The notes under the pieces were generated by a model. It ran no database searches, was not told the origin of the DNA, and saw only the letters and a list, made by a program, of their open reading frames with translations. Source: Pseudomonas sp. ACM7 (GTDB lineage: Bacteria; Pseudomonadota; Gammaproteobacteria; Pseudomonadales; Pseudomonadaceae). From it: a stretch of 64,000 bases of DNA. Each line of letters opens with the position of its first letter. The first letter of the stretch is position 1. This document shows positions 35,101-43,692 of the stretch, piece by piece. A program made the position numbers and the translations under genes. The stretch covers positions 6,538,561-6,602,560 of the forward strand of contig NZ_CP024866.1 of assembly GCF_004136015.1 (NCBI RefSeq), written 5' to 3'.

Positions 35101-35110
35101 TCGTATACGA
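35101..35110. promoter_or_regulatory. Hydroxyproline operator TCGTATACGA upstream of the deaminase gene
   Basis: This perfect 10-bp palindrome sits in the context ATATCGTATACGAAAT, identical to the site at 29137-29152. It lies 27 bp before the deaminase start codon, overlapping or just downstream of the promoter, as expected for a repressor site. Confidence 0.7.
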
Positions 35111-35137
35111 AATACAATAAATGAACCGGAGGCAACA

Positions 35138-36055
35138 ATGAGCAAGCGCATTAACTGGAGTGGCGTCTTCCCCGCGGTGACCACTCAATTCAACGACGAC
35201 TTCTCCATCAACCTGGAAAAAACCCACCAGGTGATTTCCAACGTGATCCGTGACGGCGTATCGGGCCTGGTTGTGTGCGGTTCGGTGGGGGAAAACACCT
35301 CGCTGACCGCCGAAGAAAAAATCGCCGTGACTGAAGTCGCGGTCGACGCTTCCCGCGGTCGGGTGCCGGTGATCTGCGGTGTGGCCGAATTCACCAGCGT
35401 GCAAGCGGCCAAGGTCGCCAATGCCGTGCGCCGGGTTGGTGTTGACGGGGTCATGCTGATGCCGGCGCTGGTCTACGGCTCCAAGCCGTTCGAGACCGCC
35501 GAGCACTACCGCTACGTGGCGAAGAATGCCGACGTACCGCTGATGGTTTACAACAACCCGCCGATCTACAAAAACGACGTCACCCCGGACATCCTGATTT
35601 CCCTGGCCGACTGCGACAACGTGGTGTGCTTCAAGGATTCCTCCGGCGACACCCGTCGCTTCATCGACGTGCGCAATGAAGTGGGCGATCGTTTTGTGCT
35701 GTTCGCCGGCCTTGATGACGTGGTGCTGGAAAGCATCGCGGTGGGGGCCGAAGGCTGGGTCTCGGGCATGTCCAACGTGTTCCCGAAAGAAGGTGAAACC
35801 ATCTTCCGCCTGGCCAAGGCCGGTCGCTTCGCCGAAGCCATGCCGATCTACGAATGGCTGATGCCGATCCTGCACCTCGACGCCCGTGCCGACCTGGTGC
35901 AGTGCATCAAGCTGTGCGAAGCCATCGCCGGTCGCGGCAGCGCCCTGACCCGTCCGCCACGCCTGGCCCTGCCGGAAGCCGATCGGGTTTTCGTCGAGCA
36001 GATCATGGCCAAGGCCCTGGCCAATCGTCCGGAACTGCCGGACGTCGGTCTCTGA
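35138..36055 (+). CDS. 1-pyrroline-4-hydroxy-2-carboxylate deaminase (DHDPS/NAL family)
   Basis: This 305-residue TIM-barrel enzyme of the dihydrodipicolinate synthase/N-acetylneuraminate lyase family has the Schiff-base lysine Lys166 in VCFKDSSGD and the catalytic Tyr138 in VYNNPP. The GSVGENTSLT loop fits the carboxylate-binding GTTGE-like motif. In hydroxyproline clusters the family member deaminates pyrroline-4-hydroxy-2-carboxylate to alpha-ketoglutarate semialdehyde. The ATG at 35138 follows CCGGAGGCAACA. Transporter and semialdehyde dehydrogenase genes follow on the same strand. Confidence 0.87.
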   Translation: MSKRINWSGVFPAVTTQFNDDFSINLEKTHQVISNVIRDGVSGLVVCGSVGENTSLTAEEKIAVTEVAVDASRGRVPVICGVAEFTSVQAAKVANAVRRVGVDGVMLMPALVYGSKPFETAEHYRYVAKNADVPLMVYNNPPIYKNDVTPDILISLADCDNVVCFKDSSGDTRRFIDVRNEVGDRFVLFAGLDDVVLESIAVGAEGWVSGMSNVFPKEGETIFRLAKAGRFAEAMPIYEWLMPILHLDARADLVQCIKLCEAIAGRGSALTRPPRLALPEADRVFVEQIMAKALANRPELPDVGL

Positions 36056-36127
36056 GTGATTGCCGGGCGGGCCCCTTGCGGACCCGGCCCGGCTACCTGT
36101 CTTTGCGCCTCTACAGGAAACGTCAGC

Positions 36128-37525
36128 ATGCCCAATCCTCACAGCACCGCCCGCGCAACCACACCTTCGGGACTCAAGCGTGTCGTGGCCGCCGCCATGG
36201 CCGGCACGGTCGCCGAATGGTATGAATTCTTTCTCTACGGCACCGCCTCGGCACTGGTCTTCGGCCAGCTGTTCTTTCGCCAGACCGACAGCCCGATCGA
36301 CGGCATCCTCGCCGCCTTCGCCCTGTATGCGGTCGGCTTCCTCGCCCGCCCGCTGGGTGGTTTGGTGTTCGGTCACTACGGTGACAAGTTCGGCCGCAAA
36401 CGCTTGCTGCAACTGAGCCTGGTGGTGGTCGGCATCACCACGTTCCTGATGGGTTGCCTGCCCGGCTTCGACCAGATCGGCTATGCCGCGCCTGTGTTAC
36501 TGGTGCTGCTGCGGCTGATCCAGGGTTTCGCCTTCGGTGGTGAATGGGGCGGTGCGATTCTGCTGGTGTCCGAACACTGTCCGGACAATCGCCGAGGCTT
36601 CTGGGCCAGCTGGCCGCAAGCCGGTGTGCCGGCCGGTAACCTGGTGGCGACCGTCGCGTTGCTGCTGTTGTCGTCGAACCTGTCGGAGGAGCAGTTCCTC
36701 GCGTGGGGCTGGCGCGTAGCGTTCTGGTTCTCGGCGGTGGTGGTGCTGATCGGCTACTGGATTCGCACCAGCGTCGATGACGCGCCGATCTTCAAGGAAG
36801 CCCAGGCTCGTCAGGCGCAAAACAAGCAACAACAGCTGGGCGTGGTCGAAGTGCTGCGTCATCACTGGCGTGCAGTGCTGGTCGGTATCGGCGCGCGGTT
36901 TGCCGAGAACATCCTTTACTACACCGTCGTGACCTTTTCGATTACCTACCTGAAACTGGTCGTGCATAAGGACACTTCAGAGATTCTGTTCCTGATGTTT
37001 GGCGCGCACCTGCTTCACTTCTTCATGATCCCGCTGATGGGTTATCTGTCCGACCTGGTCGGGCGCAAACCGGTGTACCTGACGGGTGCGATCCTCACCG
37101 CATTCTGGGGCTTCATCGGCTTCCCGATGATGGACACCGGCAACAACTGGCTGATCATCGGCGCTATTACTCTGGGCCTGGCGATCGAGTCGATGACCTA
37201 CGCGCCCTACTCGGCGCTGATGGCCGAAATGTTCCCGACCCACGTGCGCTACACCGCGTTGTCCCTGTGCTACCAGGTGGCACCGATCTTCGCCGGCTCG
37301 TTGGCGCCGCTGATTGCCCTCACCCTGCTCAACAAGTATCACAGCTCGACACCGATCGCCTGGTACTTGGTCGGCGCTGCGCTGATCTCCATCGTCGCCG
37401 TCGGCCTGACCCGGGAAACCCGGGGTAAGTCGCTGCACCTGGTGGATAGCGAATCCGCTGCGCGCATCGCCGCTCTGGACACCGCCGAACCCGCCAGCGC
37501 ACGCCGGGGTGATTCGTTGGCCTGA
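36128..37525 (+). CDS. MHS-type MFS transporter
   Basis: This 465-residue transporter of the metabolite:H+ symporter branch (ProP/KgtP-like) has about 12 hydrophobic segments. Family motifs are [12 protein letters not shown] in helix 1, [11 protein letters not shown] in loop 2-3 and [11 protein letters not shown] in helix 4. The frame opens at 36056, but the ATG at 36128 gives the family start. Position between the deaminase and the semialdehyde dehydrogenase suggests uptake of hydroxyproline or a related acid, a second importer besides the ABC system. Confidence 0.85.
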   Translation: MPNPHSTARATTPSGLKRVVAAAMAGTVAEWYEFFLYGTASALVFGQLFFRQTDSPIDGILAAFALYAVGFLARPLGGLVFGHYGDKFGRKRLLQLSLVVVGITTFLMGCLPGFDQIGYAAPVLLVLLRLIQGFAFGGEWGGAILLVSEHCPDNRRGFWASWPQAGVPAGNLVATVALLLLSSNLSEEQFLAWGWRVAFWFSAVVVLIGYWIRTSVDDAPIFKEAQARQAQNKQQQLGVVEVLRHHWRAVLVGIGARFAENILYYTVVTFSITYLKLVVHKDTSEILFLMFGAHLLHFFMIPLMGYLSDLVGRKPVYLTGAILTAFWGFIGFPMMDTGNNWLIIGAITLGLAIESMTYAPYSALMAEMFPTHVRYTALSLCYQVAPIFAGSLAPLIALTLLNKYHSSTPIAWYLVGAALISIVAVGLTRETRGKSLHLVDSESAARIAALDTAEPASARRGDSLA

Positions 37526-37587
37526 GACGCCCCCGCACCGCTCGCTCCAAAAGGACCCGGCCCCAACCTTTTCGACAGGAGTTTTTC

Positions 37588-39168
37588 ATGCCCCACATCA
37601 TCGGCCACAACTACATCGGCGGTGCGCGCAGTGCCGCCGGCAACATCACCGTGCAAAGCCATGACGCCAGCACCGGTGAAGCGTTGCCCTATGCGTTCGC
37701 TCAAGCCACCGTTGAAGAAGTCGACGCCGCTGCCCAAGCCGCGGCTGCCGCCTACCCGGCCTTCCGCAACTTGCCGGCGAGCCGGCGTGCGGAGTTTCTC
37801 GAGGCCATCGCCGCACAACTCGATGCACTGGACGATGAGTTCGTTGCTCTGGTCACCCGCGAGACGGCGCTGCCGACCGGGCGTATCCAGGGTGAGCGCG
37901 GTCGCACCAGCGGTCAGATGCGCCTGTTCGCTCAGGTCCTGCGCCGTGGCGATTTCTATGGCGCGCGCATCGACCGCGCCTTGCCCGACCGTCAGCCGCT
38001 GCCACGGGTCGATCTGCGTCAGTACCGGATCGGCGTCGGCCCGGTCGCGGTGTTCGGTGCGAGCAACTTCCCGCTGGCGTTCTCCACCGCCGGTGGCGAC
38101 ACCGCTGCTGCCCTGGCCGCCGGTTGCCCGGTGGTGTTCAAGGCTCACAGCGGGCATATGGCGACTGCCGAACTCGTGGCCGATGCGATCATCCGCGCCG
38201 CCGAGCAAACCGGCATGCCCAAGGGTGTGTTCAACATGATCTACGGCGCGGGTGTCGGCGAAGCGCTGGTCAAGCATCCGGCGATCCAGGCGGTCGGCTT
38301 CACCGGTTCGCTCAAGGGCGGTCGCGCCCTCTGCGACATGGCCGCCGCACGGCCTCAGCCAATTCCGGTGTTCGCCGAAATGAGCAGCATCAATCCAGTG
38401 CTGGTACTGCCCGAAGCCCTGCAACTGAGGGGCGAGAAAATCGCCAGCGAACTTGCCGCGTCTGCGGTGCTCGGCTGCGGCCAGTTCTGCACCAACCCCG
38501 GATTGGTGATCGGCATTCGCTCCCCCGAGTTCAGCGCATTTGTTGAATCGCTCAGCGCGGTAATGGCCGACCAGCCGGGGCAAACCATGCTCAACGCCGG
38601 CACGTTAACCAGTTACGCCAAGGGCGTGCAGGCGCTGCGGGCGCATCCGCACATCAGCCACCTGGCCGGCCGCGAACAACAGGACAAGCAGGCCCAGCCG
38701 CAGCTGTTCAAGGCCGACGTCAGCCTGCTGATCAACGGCGACCCGCTACTGCAGGAGGAAGTGTTCGGCCCCACCACGGTGCTGGTGGAAGTGGCCGACA
38801 AGGCCGAACTGCAACGGGCATTGCAGAGTTTGCACGGTCAACTTACAGCCACCCTGATTGCCGAAGCCGGTGACCTGCAAACCCATGGCGAACTGCTGCC
38901 GCTGCTTGAACAGAAAGTCGGTCGGGTACTGTTCAACGGCTACCCGACCGGTGTCGAAGTCTGCGATGCGATGGTGCATGGCGGACCCTATCCGGCCACC
39001 TCCGATGCCCGTGGCACCTCGGTCGGCAGCCTGGCTATCGAGCGTTTCCTGCGTCCGGTGTGCTACCAGAACTGCCCGGATTCGCTCTTGCCCGATGCGC
39101 TGAAAAACGCCAATCCGCTGGGCATCGCCCGTCTGGTCGATGGTACCAGCCATCGCGAACCGGTTTAA
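37588..39168 (+). CDS. Alpha-ketoglutarate semialdehyde dehydrogenase
   Basis: This 526-residue NAD(P)-dependent aldehyde dehydrogenase is of the long type typical of ketoglutarate semialdehyde dehydrogenases. The N-terminus MPHIIGHNYIGGARS, the AVFGASNFPLAFS segment, the FTGSLKGGRAL cofactor loop and the catalytic cysteine in LGCGQFCTNPG are in place. It performs the last step of the 4-hydroxyproline route and yields alpha-ketoglutarate for the TCA cycle. The ATG at 37588 follows GACAGGAGTTTTTC. It ends the main hydroxyproline operon; a REPIN follows. Confidence 0.9.
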   Translation: MPHIIGHNYIGGARSAAGNITVQSHDASTGEALPYAFAQATVEEVDAAAQAAAAAYPAFRNLPASRRAEFLEAIAAQLDALDDEFVALVTRETALPTGRIQGERGRTSGQMRLFAQVLRRGDFYGARIDRALPDRQPLPRVDLRQYRIGVGPVAVFGASNFPLAFSTAGGDTAAALAAGCPVVFKAHSGHMATAELVADAIIRAAEQTGMPKGVFNMIYGAGVGEALVKHPAIQAVGFTGSLKGGRALCDMAAARPQPIPVFAEMSSINPVLVLPEALQLRGEKIASELAASAVLGCGQFCTNPGLVIGIRSPEFSAFVESLSAVMADQPGQTMLNAGTLTSYAKGVQALRAHPHISHLAGREQQDKQAQPQLFKADVSLLINGDPLLQEEVFGPTTVLVEVADKAELQRALQSLHGQLTATLIAEAGDLQTHGELLPLLEQKVGRVLFNGYPTGVEVCDAMVHGGPYPATSDARGTSVGSLAIERFLRPVCYQNCPDSLLPDALKNANPLGIARLVDGTSHREPV

Positions 39169-39193
39169 AAAACACTCAAATGTGCAGCGAAAT

Positions 39194-39290
39194 CCTGTGG
39201 GAGCGAGCTTGCTCGCGATGGGGCCATAACATTCAGCATTTATGTCGACTGTTACACCGCTATCGCGAGCAAGCTCGCTCCCACAGGAGG
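39194..39290. repeat. REPIN (inverted REP pair)
   Basis: GAGCGAGCTTGCTCGCGATG near 39201 and TATCGCGAGCAAGCTCGCTC near 39261 form an inverted pair of the same REP family as at 33848-33944, in the opposite order. It fills the gap between the convergent semialdehyde dehydrogenase and pyrroline-carboxylate reductase genes. Confidence 0.88.
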
Positions 39291-39309
39291 GTTGGCCACC
39301 CCCACTTCT

Positions 39310-40317
39310 TCAGCCCAGCAGTGCCTGCAAGTCGTTGTACAAGGCTTCGGGAATCTGCACGCCCTCCACCAAACTGCGTGCTCGCGCCTCATAACGTCGT
39401 TGCGACGGCAAGCGTGCGCCCTGCCCTTGTATGCTCTGGAACATGACTTCGGCACGGGCCAGGTGCTGCTCGGTGGCCTCACCGAGAAAGCGTCGCGGAT
39501 CGAGGGCGATGATCAGCTCGCCGTGGTACGGCGACGACTTGCTGCCTGCGTCGTACGCCAGCGATTCAGCACTGGTCAGGTCACCAATCAACGGCCCGGC
39601 GATCAACTCCACCATGGCGGCCAGCGCCGAGCCCTTGTGCCCACCGAACGTCAGCATCGCGCCGGCATCGAGCACCACGTTCGCATCGGTACTCGGCTGC
39701 CCGTCTGCATCCACACCCCAACCTTCAGGAATCGCTTTGCCGGCGCGCCGATGCAACTCGATCTCGCCACGGGCAATCGCACTGGTGGCGAAGTCAAACA
39801 CAAACGGATCCTTGCCCGAACGCGGCCAGCCGAATGCGATGGGATTAGTCCCAAACACCGGCTGACTGCCCCCCGCCGGTGCGACCCAGGCATGGCTGGG
39901 ATTACACGCCAGCGCCACCAGGCCGGCAGCGGTCAGCTGCTCGATCTCGACCCACAGGGCGGAAAAATGCACACAGCGATTGATCGCCAAGGCCGCAATC
40001 CCGTTTGCCTGGGTTTTCTCCTCCAGCAATGGCAGACCCGCCTGAAACGCCAACTGGGAGAAACCACCCGCCGCATCGACCCGCACGATCGAAGGGGCCT
40101 GGTCGATCACCCGTGGCTCGGCATCGGCCACCACCTTGCCGGCCCGGAGCGAATTGACGCACCCCAATACCCGATACAAACCGTGGGAGGCGCAGCCATC
40201 GCGCTCGCCGGCAATCACCGTGGCGGCCACCGCCTGAGCGTGGGCAAGGTTGAAACCGTTGTGCAGCAAGATCGATTCGGCCAGCTCGCGAGCTTCGGCC
40301 AGGGACAGTCGTTTCAT
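39310..40317 (-). CDS. Delta1-pyrroline-2-carboxylate reductase (Ldh2/MDH2 family)
   Basis: This 335-residue NAD(P)H-dependent reductase of the LDH2/malate dehydrogenase 2 family has GERDGCASHGLYRV near residue 45, SHAWVAPAGG and FGTNPIAFGWPRSG for cofactor contacts. The GGHKGSALAAMVELIAG helix is typical of the family. Next to 3-hydroxyproline dehydratases it should reduce pyrroline-2-carboxylate to L-proline. The frame opens at 40407, but the ATG at 40317 has AAGGAG at the right distance; an adjacent ATG at 40320 is possible. It faces the hydroxyproline operon and is divergent from the first ohr gene. Confidence 0.87.
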   Translation of the reverse strand: MKRLSLAEARELAESILLHNGFNLAHAQAVAATVIAGERDGCASHGLYRVLGCVNSLRAGKVVADAEPRVIDQAPSIVRVDAAGGFSQLAFQAGLPLLEEKTQANGIAALAINRCVHFSALWVEIEQLTAAGLVALACNPSHAWVAPAGGSQPVFGTNPIAFGWPRSGKDPFVFDFATSAIARGEIELHRRAGKAIPEGWGVDADGQPSTDANVVLDAGAMLTFGGHKGSALAAMVELIAGPLIGDLTSAESLAYDAGSKSSPYHGELIIALDPRRFLGEATEQHLARAEVMFQSIQGQGARLPSQRRYEARARSLVEGVQIPEALYNDLQALLG

Positions 40318-40489
40318 CATCAACTCCTTGGACAGACCGCCCAGACTGGCCCATTCCAGACGCCACGGCTTGATCGCTTTAGGCCCGGTCGACGACGAAT
40401 TCGGCATATCCCGGCAACACGGCCGCTCGTCGGCTGGACCTCACACCACCCCTTGACACCGATTGAGCTCTGCGCGAGTATTATTTACA

Positions 40490-40514
40490 TCGCGTACGAT
40501 ACAAACGTATACGA
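40490..40514. promoter_or_regulatory. Double operator of ohr copy 1
   Basis: TCGCGTACGA at 40490-40499 and ACGTATACGA at 40505-40514 are two 10-bp near-palindromes with centres exactly 15 bp apart, 41 bp before the start codon. A consensus-like TTGACA lies upstream at 40453-40458. The same spacing occurs in front of ohr copies 2 and 3. Confidence 0.65.
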
Positions 40515-40554
40515 CAGACAAATACCACTTATTGAAACGTTGAGGATTCATTCC

Positions 40555-40995
40555 ATGAGCAAGATCGAAAAAGTACTGTTTACCGGCAAAACCCACACCA
40601 CGTTCAGCGATGCGACCCGTGCCCACGGCAACCTCGACATCGAGCTGTCGTCGCCAGGTAACGCAAAACCGGCCCACGTGTTCGCAGCCACCCAAGCGCA
40701 CCCGTCCGCCGAGCAACTGTTCGCCGGTGCATGGTCGGCCTGCTACATCTCCGCCATCGAACAGATAGCCAAGGCGAAAAAAGTGGCGCTGCCGGCCGAT
40801 GTGTCCGTCGACATCGAGGTCGATCTGGGCCAGACCGGTCAGGCTTACTTCCTTCAGGCTCGATTCTTTGTCCGCTTGCCGGGCGTGGCACACGACGTCG
40901 CAACCGCACTGGCGCACGCCGCTCACGAACTCTGCCCGTACTCGAAAGCGACGCTGGGCAACATCGACGTGGCGGTGAACGTCCTGACGGCGTGA
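40555..40995 (+). CDS. ohr: Organic hydroperoxide resistance protein Ohr, copy 1
   Basis: This 146-residue OsmC/Ohr-type thiol peroxidase reduces organic and lipid hydroperoxides. The peroxidatic Cys63 is in GAWSACYIS and the resolving Cys127 in ELCPYSKATLGN; Glu53 in the AEQLFA helix is conserved, and Arg22 may be the loop arginine. The ATG at 40555 follows TTGAGGATTCATTCC. It is the first of three consecutive Ohr paralogues, each with its own promoter, and is divergent from the pyrroline-carboxylate reductase gene. Confidence 0.9.
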   Translation: MSKIEKVLFTGKTHTTFSDATRAHGNLDIELSSPGNAKPAHVFAATQAHPSAEQLFAGAWSACYISAIEQIAKAKKVALPADVSVDIEVDLGQTGQAYFLQARFFVRLPGVAHDVATALAHAAHELCPYSKATLGNIDVAVNVLTA

Positions 40996-41020
40996 AGATC
41001 GCTTTAACCCATCAATTATG

Positions 41021-41045
41021 TCGCATGCGATATAAGCGCATACGA
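41021..41045. promoter_or_regulatory. Double operator of ohr copy 2
   Basis: TCGCATGCGA at 41021-41030 is a perfect palindrome and GCGCATACGA at 41036-41045 is a near copy, centres 15 bp apart. TATAAG at 41031-41036, between them, resembles a -10 box, so a bound repressor would cover the promoter. Confidence 0.68.
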
Positions 41046-41071
41046 AAACAATAGAAACTCAGGAAATCATC

Positions 41072-41524
41072 ATGAGCAAGATCGAAAAAGTACTGGCCAC
41101 CGGCAAAACCCACACCACCGTCAGCGACGCTGGCAACACCTCGCGCGGCCATGACGGCAGCCTCGACATCACCCTGTCGACGCCTGGCAACGCCAAGCCC
41201 GCCCACGTGTTTGCAGCCACCCAGCCGCACCCGACTGCCGAGCAACTGTTCGCCGGCGCCTGGTCGGCCTGCTACACCGCCGCCGTCGGGCTGGTGGCCG
41301 GTGAGATGAACGTGGTGTTGCCGTCGGATTTGTCCGTCGACATCGAAGTCGATCTGGGTCAGACCGGTCCGGCCTACTTCCTTCAGGCTCGATTGACCCT
41401 GCGCGTACCGGGCTTGTCGGACGATATCGCGACGACACTGGCGCACACCGCCGATCAAATCTGCCCGTACTCGAAAGCGACGCGGGGTAACATTGACGTG
41501 GCCCTGAACGTCCTCACGGCTTGA
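41072..41524 (+). CDS. ohr: Organic hydroperoxide resistance protein Ohr, copy 2
   Basis: This 150-residue Ohr paralogue has Cys67 in GAWSACYTAA and Cys131 in QICPYSKATRGN. A loop near residues 22-30 (NTSRGHDGS) is four residues longer than in copy 1 and contains Arg25, a candidate for the conserved loop arginine of Ohr enzymes. It shares long identical stretches with copies 1 and 3, for example the IEVDLGQTG strand. The ATG at 41072 follows CAGGAAATCATC. Its stop is followed by about 110 bp with the promoter of copy 3. Confidence 0.9.
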   Translation: MSKIEKVLATGKTHTTVSDAGNTSRGHDGSLDITLSTPGNAKPAHVFAATQPHPTAEQLFAGAWSACYTAAVGLVAGEMNVVLPSDLSVDIEVDLGQTGPAYFLQARLTLRVPGLSDDIATTLAHTADQICPYSKATRGNIDVALNVLTA

Positions 41525-41574
41525 CGCACCGCGCGGCGTTGCTATCGATCGGCATTGTCGATAAGCCACATATA

Positions 41575-41599
41575 TCGCATACGCTTTAAGCGCATACGT
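41575..41599. promoter_or_regulatory. Double operator of ohr copy 3
   Basis: TCGCATACGC at 41575-41584 and GCGCATACGT at 41590-41599 repeat the two-site arrangement with 15 bp between centres, 35 bp before the start codon. TTTAAG in the middle is the weaker -10-like element. Confidence 0.65.
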
Positions 41600-41633
41600 A
41601 TTACAAACCCAACACAACGTTGAGGACTCAACC

Positions 41634-42074
41634 ATGAACAAGATCGAAAAAGTCCTGGCCACAGGCAAAACCCACACGACGTTCAGCGACGGTGACAACT
41701 CTTCCTGCGGCCTCGCCATCCAGCTCTCGTCGCCTGGAAACCCTAGACTGGCACACGAGTTCGCAGCCATTGTGCCGCACCCAACGGCAGAGCAGTTTTT
41801 CGCCGGCGCATGGTCGGCCTGCTACACCGCTGCCGTCGAGCTGGCGGCGAAAAATATGAAGGTGACGCTGCCGCCCAATCTGGCCGTTGATATTGAGGTC
41901 GATCTGGGCCAGACCGGTCCGGCCTACTTCCTCCAGGCCCGGCTGAATCTTCGCGTGCCAGGCTTGGCACAAGACGTCGCGACGGAGCTGGCGCACGCCG
42001 CAGACCAAATCTGCCCGTACTCGAAGGCAACGCGCGGCAATATCGACGTTGTCATCAACGCCCTGACCGCATGA
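41634..42074 (+). CDS. ohr: Organic hydroperoxide resistance protein Ohr, copy 3
   Basis: This 146-residue Ohr paralogue has Cys63 in GAWSACYTAA and Cys127 in QICPYSKATRGN. In the loop where copies 1 and 2 carry an arginine it reads DNSSCGLAIQ, with Cys25 and no arginine, so the active site may work differently. Glu53 is kept. The ATG at 41634 follows TTGAGGACTCAACC. The operator-like site of ohrR starts about 70 bp after its stop codon. Confidence 0.88.
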   Translation: MNKIEKVLATGKTHTTFSDGDNSSCGLAIQLSSPGNPRLAHEFAAIVPHPTAEQFFAGAWSACYTAAVELAAKNMKVTLPPNLAVDIEVDLGQTGPAYFLQARLNLRVPGLAQDVATELAHAADQICPYSKATRGNIDVVINALTA

Positions 42075-42146
42075 TGCACCGTACGACCGGTTCGACTTTC
42101 GCCGTCGAACCGGTCGCCACCGTCAGTTAGAGTCGTTCCGACACAA

Positions 42147-42156
42147 TCGCATACGA
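42147..42156. promoter_or_regulatory. Single TCGCATACGA operator upstream of ohrR
   Basis: This is an exact match to the consensus of the ohr sites, 52 bp before the ohrR start. A second site at the 15-bp spacing is not clear here; only a degenerate TCGTTCCGA is seen about 15 bp upstream. This suggests weaker autoregulation of ohrR. Confidence 0.6.
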
Positions 42157-42208
42157 GGTATATTTCATTTTTTTGCGAGCCATCCGTCTTTGGCCAACGA
42201 GGATGCAC

Positions 42209-42670
42209 ATGAAATCCACCGACAACGCCGCCACCGACAACCTGAAGCTCTCCGAATTCCTGTGTTTTGCGGTCTATTCCACCAACCTGGCCTTCGGCAA
42301 GGCTTACAAGCCGATACTCGAGCAGCTTGGGCTGACCTACACGCAATACATCACCATCGTCGCGCTGTGGGAGGAAGATAATCAGACCGTGGGCAGCCTG
42401 GGCGAGAAGCTGTTTCTGGAATCGAACACCCTGACCCCGATCCTGAAGAAGCTGGAAGCGATGGGCTTTTTGCAAAGGCAGCGCGATCCCGAGGACGAGC
42501 GCCAGGTGCGGATCAGCCTGACGAAGAACGGTCGACAGCTGCGCGAAAGCCAACCGGAAATGGGCCTCGCAGACGCGACGGGCCTGACGCTCGACGAGTT
42601 CACGACCATGCAGAAGGCGATCGTGAAGCTGCGCAACAATCTCATCAAGTCGACGAAAGCCGGGGAATAA
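42209..42670 (+). CDS. ohrR: MarR-family organic hydroperoxide sensor OhrR
   Basis: This 153-residue winged-helix repressor is of the OhrR type. The reactive cysteine is Cys19 in LSEFLCFAVYS, the place where OhrR proteins are oxidised by organic peroxides and leave DNA. The DNA-binding wing reads KKLEAMGFLQRQRDPEDERQ. ATG codons occur at 42203 and 42209; GAGG at 42199-42202 favours 42209. It follows the three ohr genes and the same operator sequence lies before all four. Confidence 0.92.
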   Translation: MKSTDNAATDNLKLSEFLCFAVYSTNLAFGKAYKPILEQLGLTYTQYITIVALWEEDNQTVGSLGEKLFLESNTLTPILKKLEAMGFLQRQRDPEDERQVRISLTKNGRQLRESQPEMGLADATGLTLDEFTTMQKAIVKLRNNLIKSTKAGE

Positions 42671-42707
42671 GCCGGCACACCGATCTGGACATTCTCAAGC
42701 GCGCGAA

Positions 42708-43592
42708 CTAGCGCGCCACTTCATCCCGCACCACCCCGCGCTCCTCCAGCAAGCGCACAAACATGGTCAGACTTTGCGACACCGTTCCCCGGCGCCACAC
42801 CAGCCAGGTGCGCAAATAGCGGAACGATTCCGATAACGGCCAGACGCTCACGGTGGTGCATCCGGGCATGCTGTTGAGCATGCTGCGGGGCATCAGCGCC
42901 AGGCCCGCACCGGCGCTGACGCACGCCAGCATGCCGTGATAGGACTCCATTTCGAAAATCTTGCCGGGCACCGCCGCGTCCTTGGCGAACCAGCTTTCGA
43001 AGTGGTGGCGGTAGGAACAATTGGAGCGAAAGGCATAGATGTTTTCGCCATTAACATCCCGCGCACGATGGATGGGGGAATGGTTGAGCGGTGCGATCAC
43101 TACCATCTCCTCCTCAAACGCCGGCACGCCTTCCAGTGCCGGGTGCAGCACCGATCCATCGACAAACGCTGCCGCCAATCGTCCCGACAACACCCCATCG
43201 ATCATGGTCCCCGAAGGTCCGGTGGACAGGTCCAACTCGACCTTGGCGTGCTTCTGGTTATACGCGGCCAACAACTCAGGGATGCGCACCGCAGCGGTAC
43301 TCTCCAGTGACCCCAAGGGAAACGATCCCTGCGGTTCTTCGCCCGCCACCGCCGCGCGAGCCTCCTGGACCAGGTCGAGAATGCGCCGGGCATAGTCCAG
43401 AAAACTCCAGCCGGCCGGCGACAGGCGCAGGCGGCTCTTCTCGCGGATAAACAGGTCCACGCCCAGATCCAGCTCCAGCTGCTTGATCCGCGTCGTCAGG
43501 TTCGAAGGCACCCGATGGATGTGCTGAGCCGCCGCGCTGATGCTGCCGTGCTCGGCGACGGCTTTGAAAATTTCCAGCTGAACCAGATCCAA
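42708..43592 (-). CDS. LysR-family regulator (PtrR/YneJ-like)
   Basis: This 294-residue LysR regulator has the winged helix-turn-helix in the first 60 residues ([20 protein letters not shown], then [15 protein letters not shown]) and an effector domain with [13 protein letters not shown] set the start at the TTG at 43592 because GGAG lies six bases upstream and the protein then has the usual length; a TTG at 43604 is in frame but has no site. It is divergent from sad. E. coli has the same pairing (yneJ/ptrR next to sad), so it probably controls that gene. Confidence 0.83.
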   Translation of the reverse strand: MDLVQLEIFKAVAEHGSISAAAQHIHRVPSNLTTRIKQLELDLGVDLFIREKSRLRLSPAGWSFLDYARRILDLVQEARAAVAGEEPQGSFPLGSLESTAAVRIPELLAAYNQKHAKVELDLSTGPSGTMIDGVLSGRLAAAFVDGSVLHPALEGVPAFEEEMVVIAPLNHSPIHRARDVNGENIYAFRSNCSYRHHFESWFAKDAAVPGKIFEMESYHGMLACVSAGAGLALMPRSMLNSMPGCTTVSVWPLSESFRYLRTWLVWRRGTVSQSLTMFVRLLEERGVVRDEVAR

Positions 43593-43692
43593 GTCATTCT
43601 CCAAACGTGAACGATATGCTCAGTATTATTCAGTTTCCAGAAAGCAAACGCCACCGTAACCTGAGCGCATCCCCACCTCGCAGGACGGTGCC

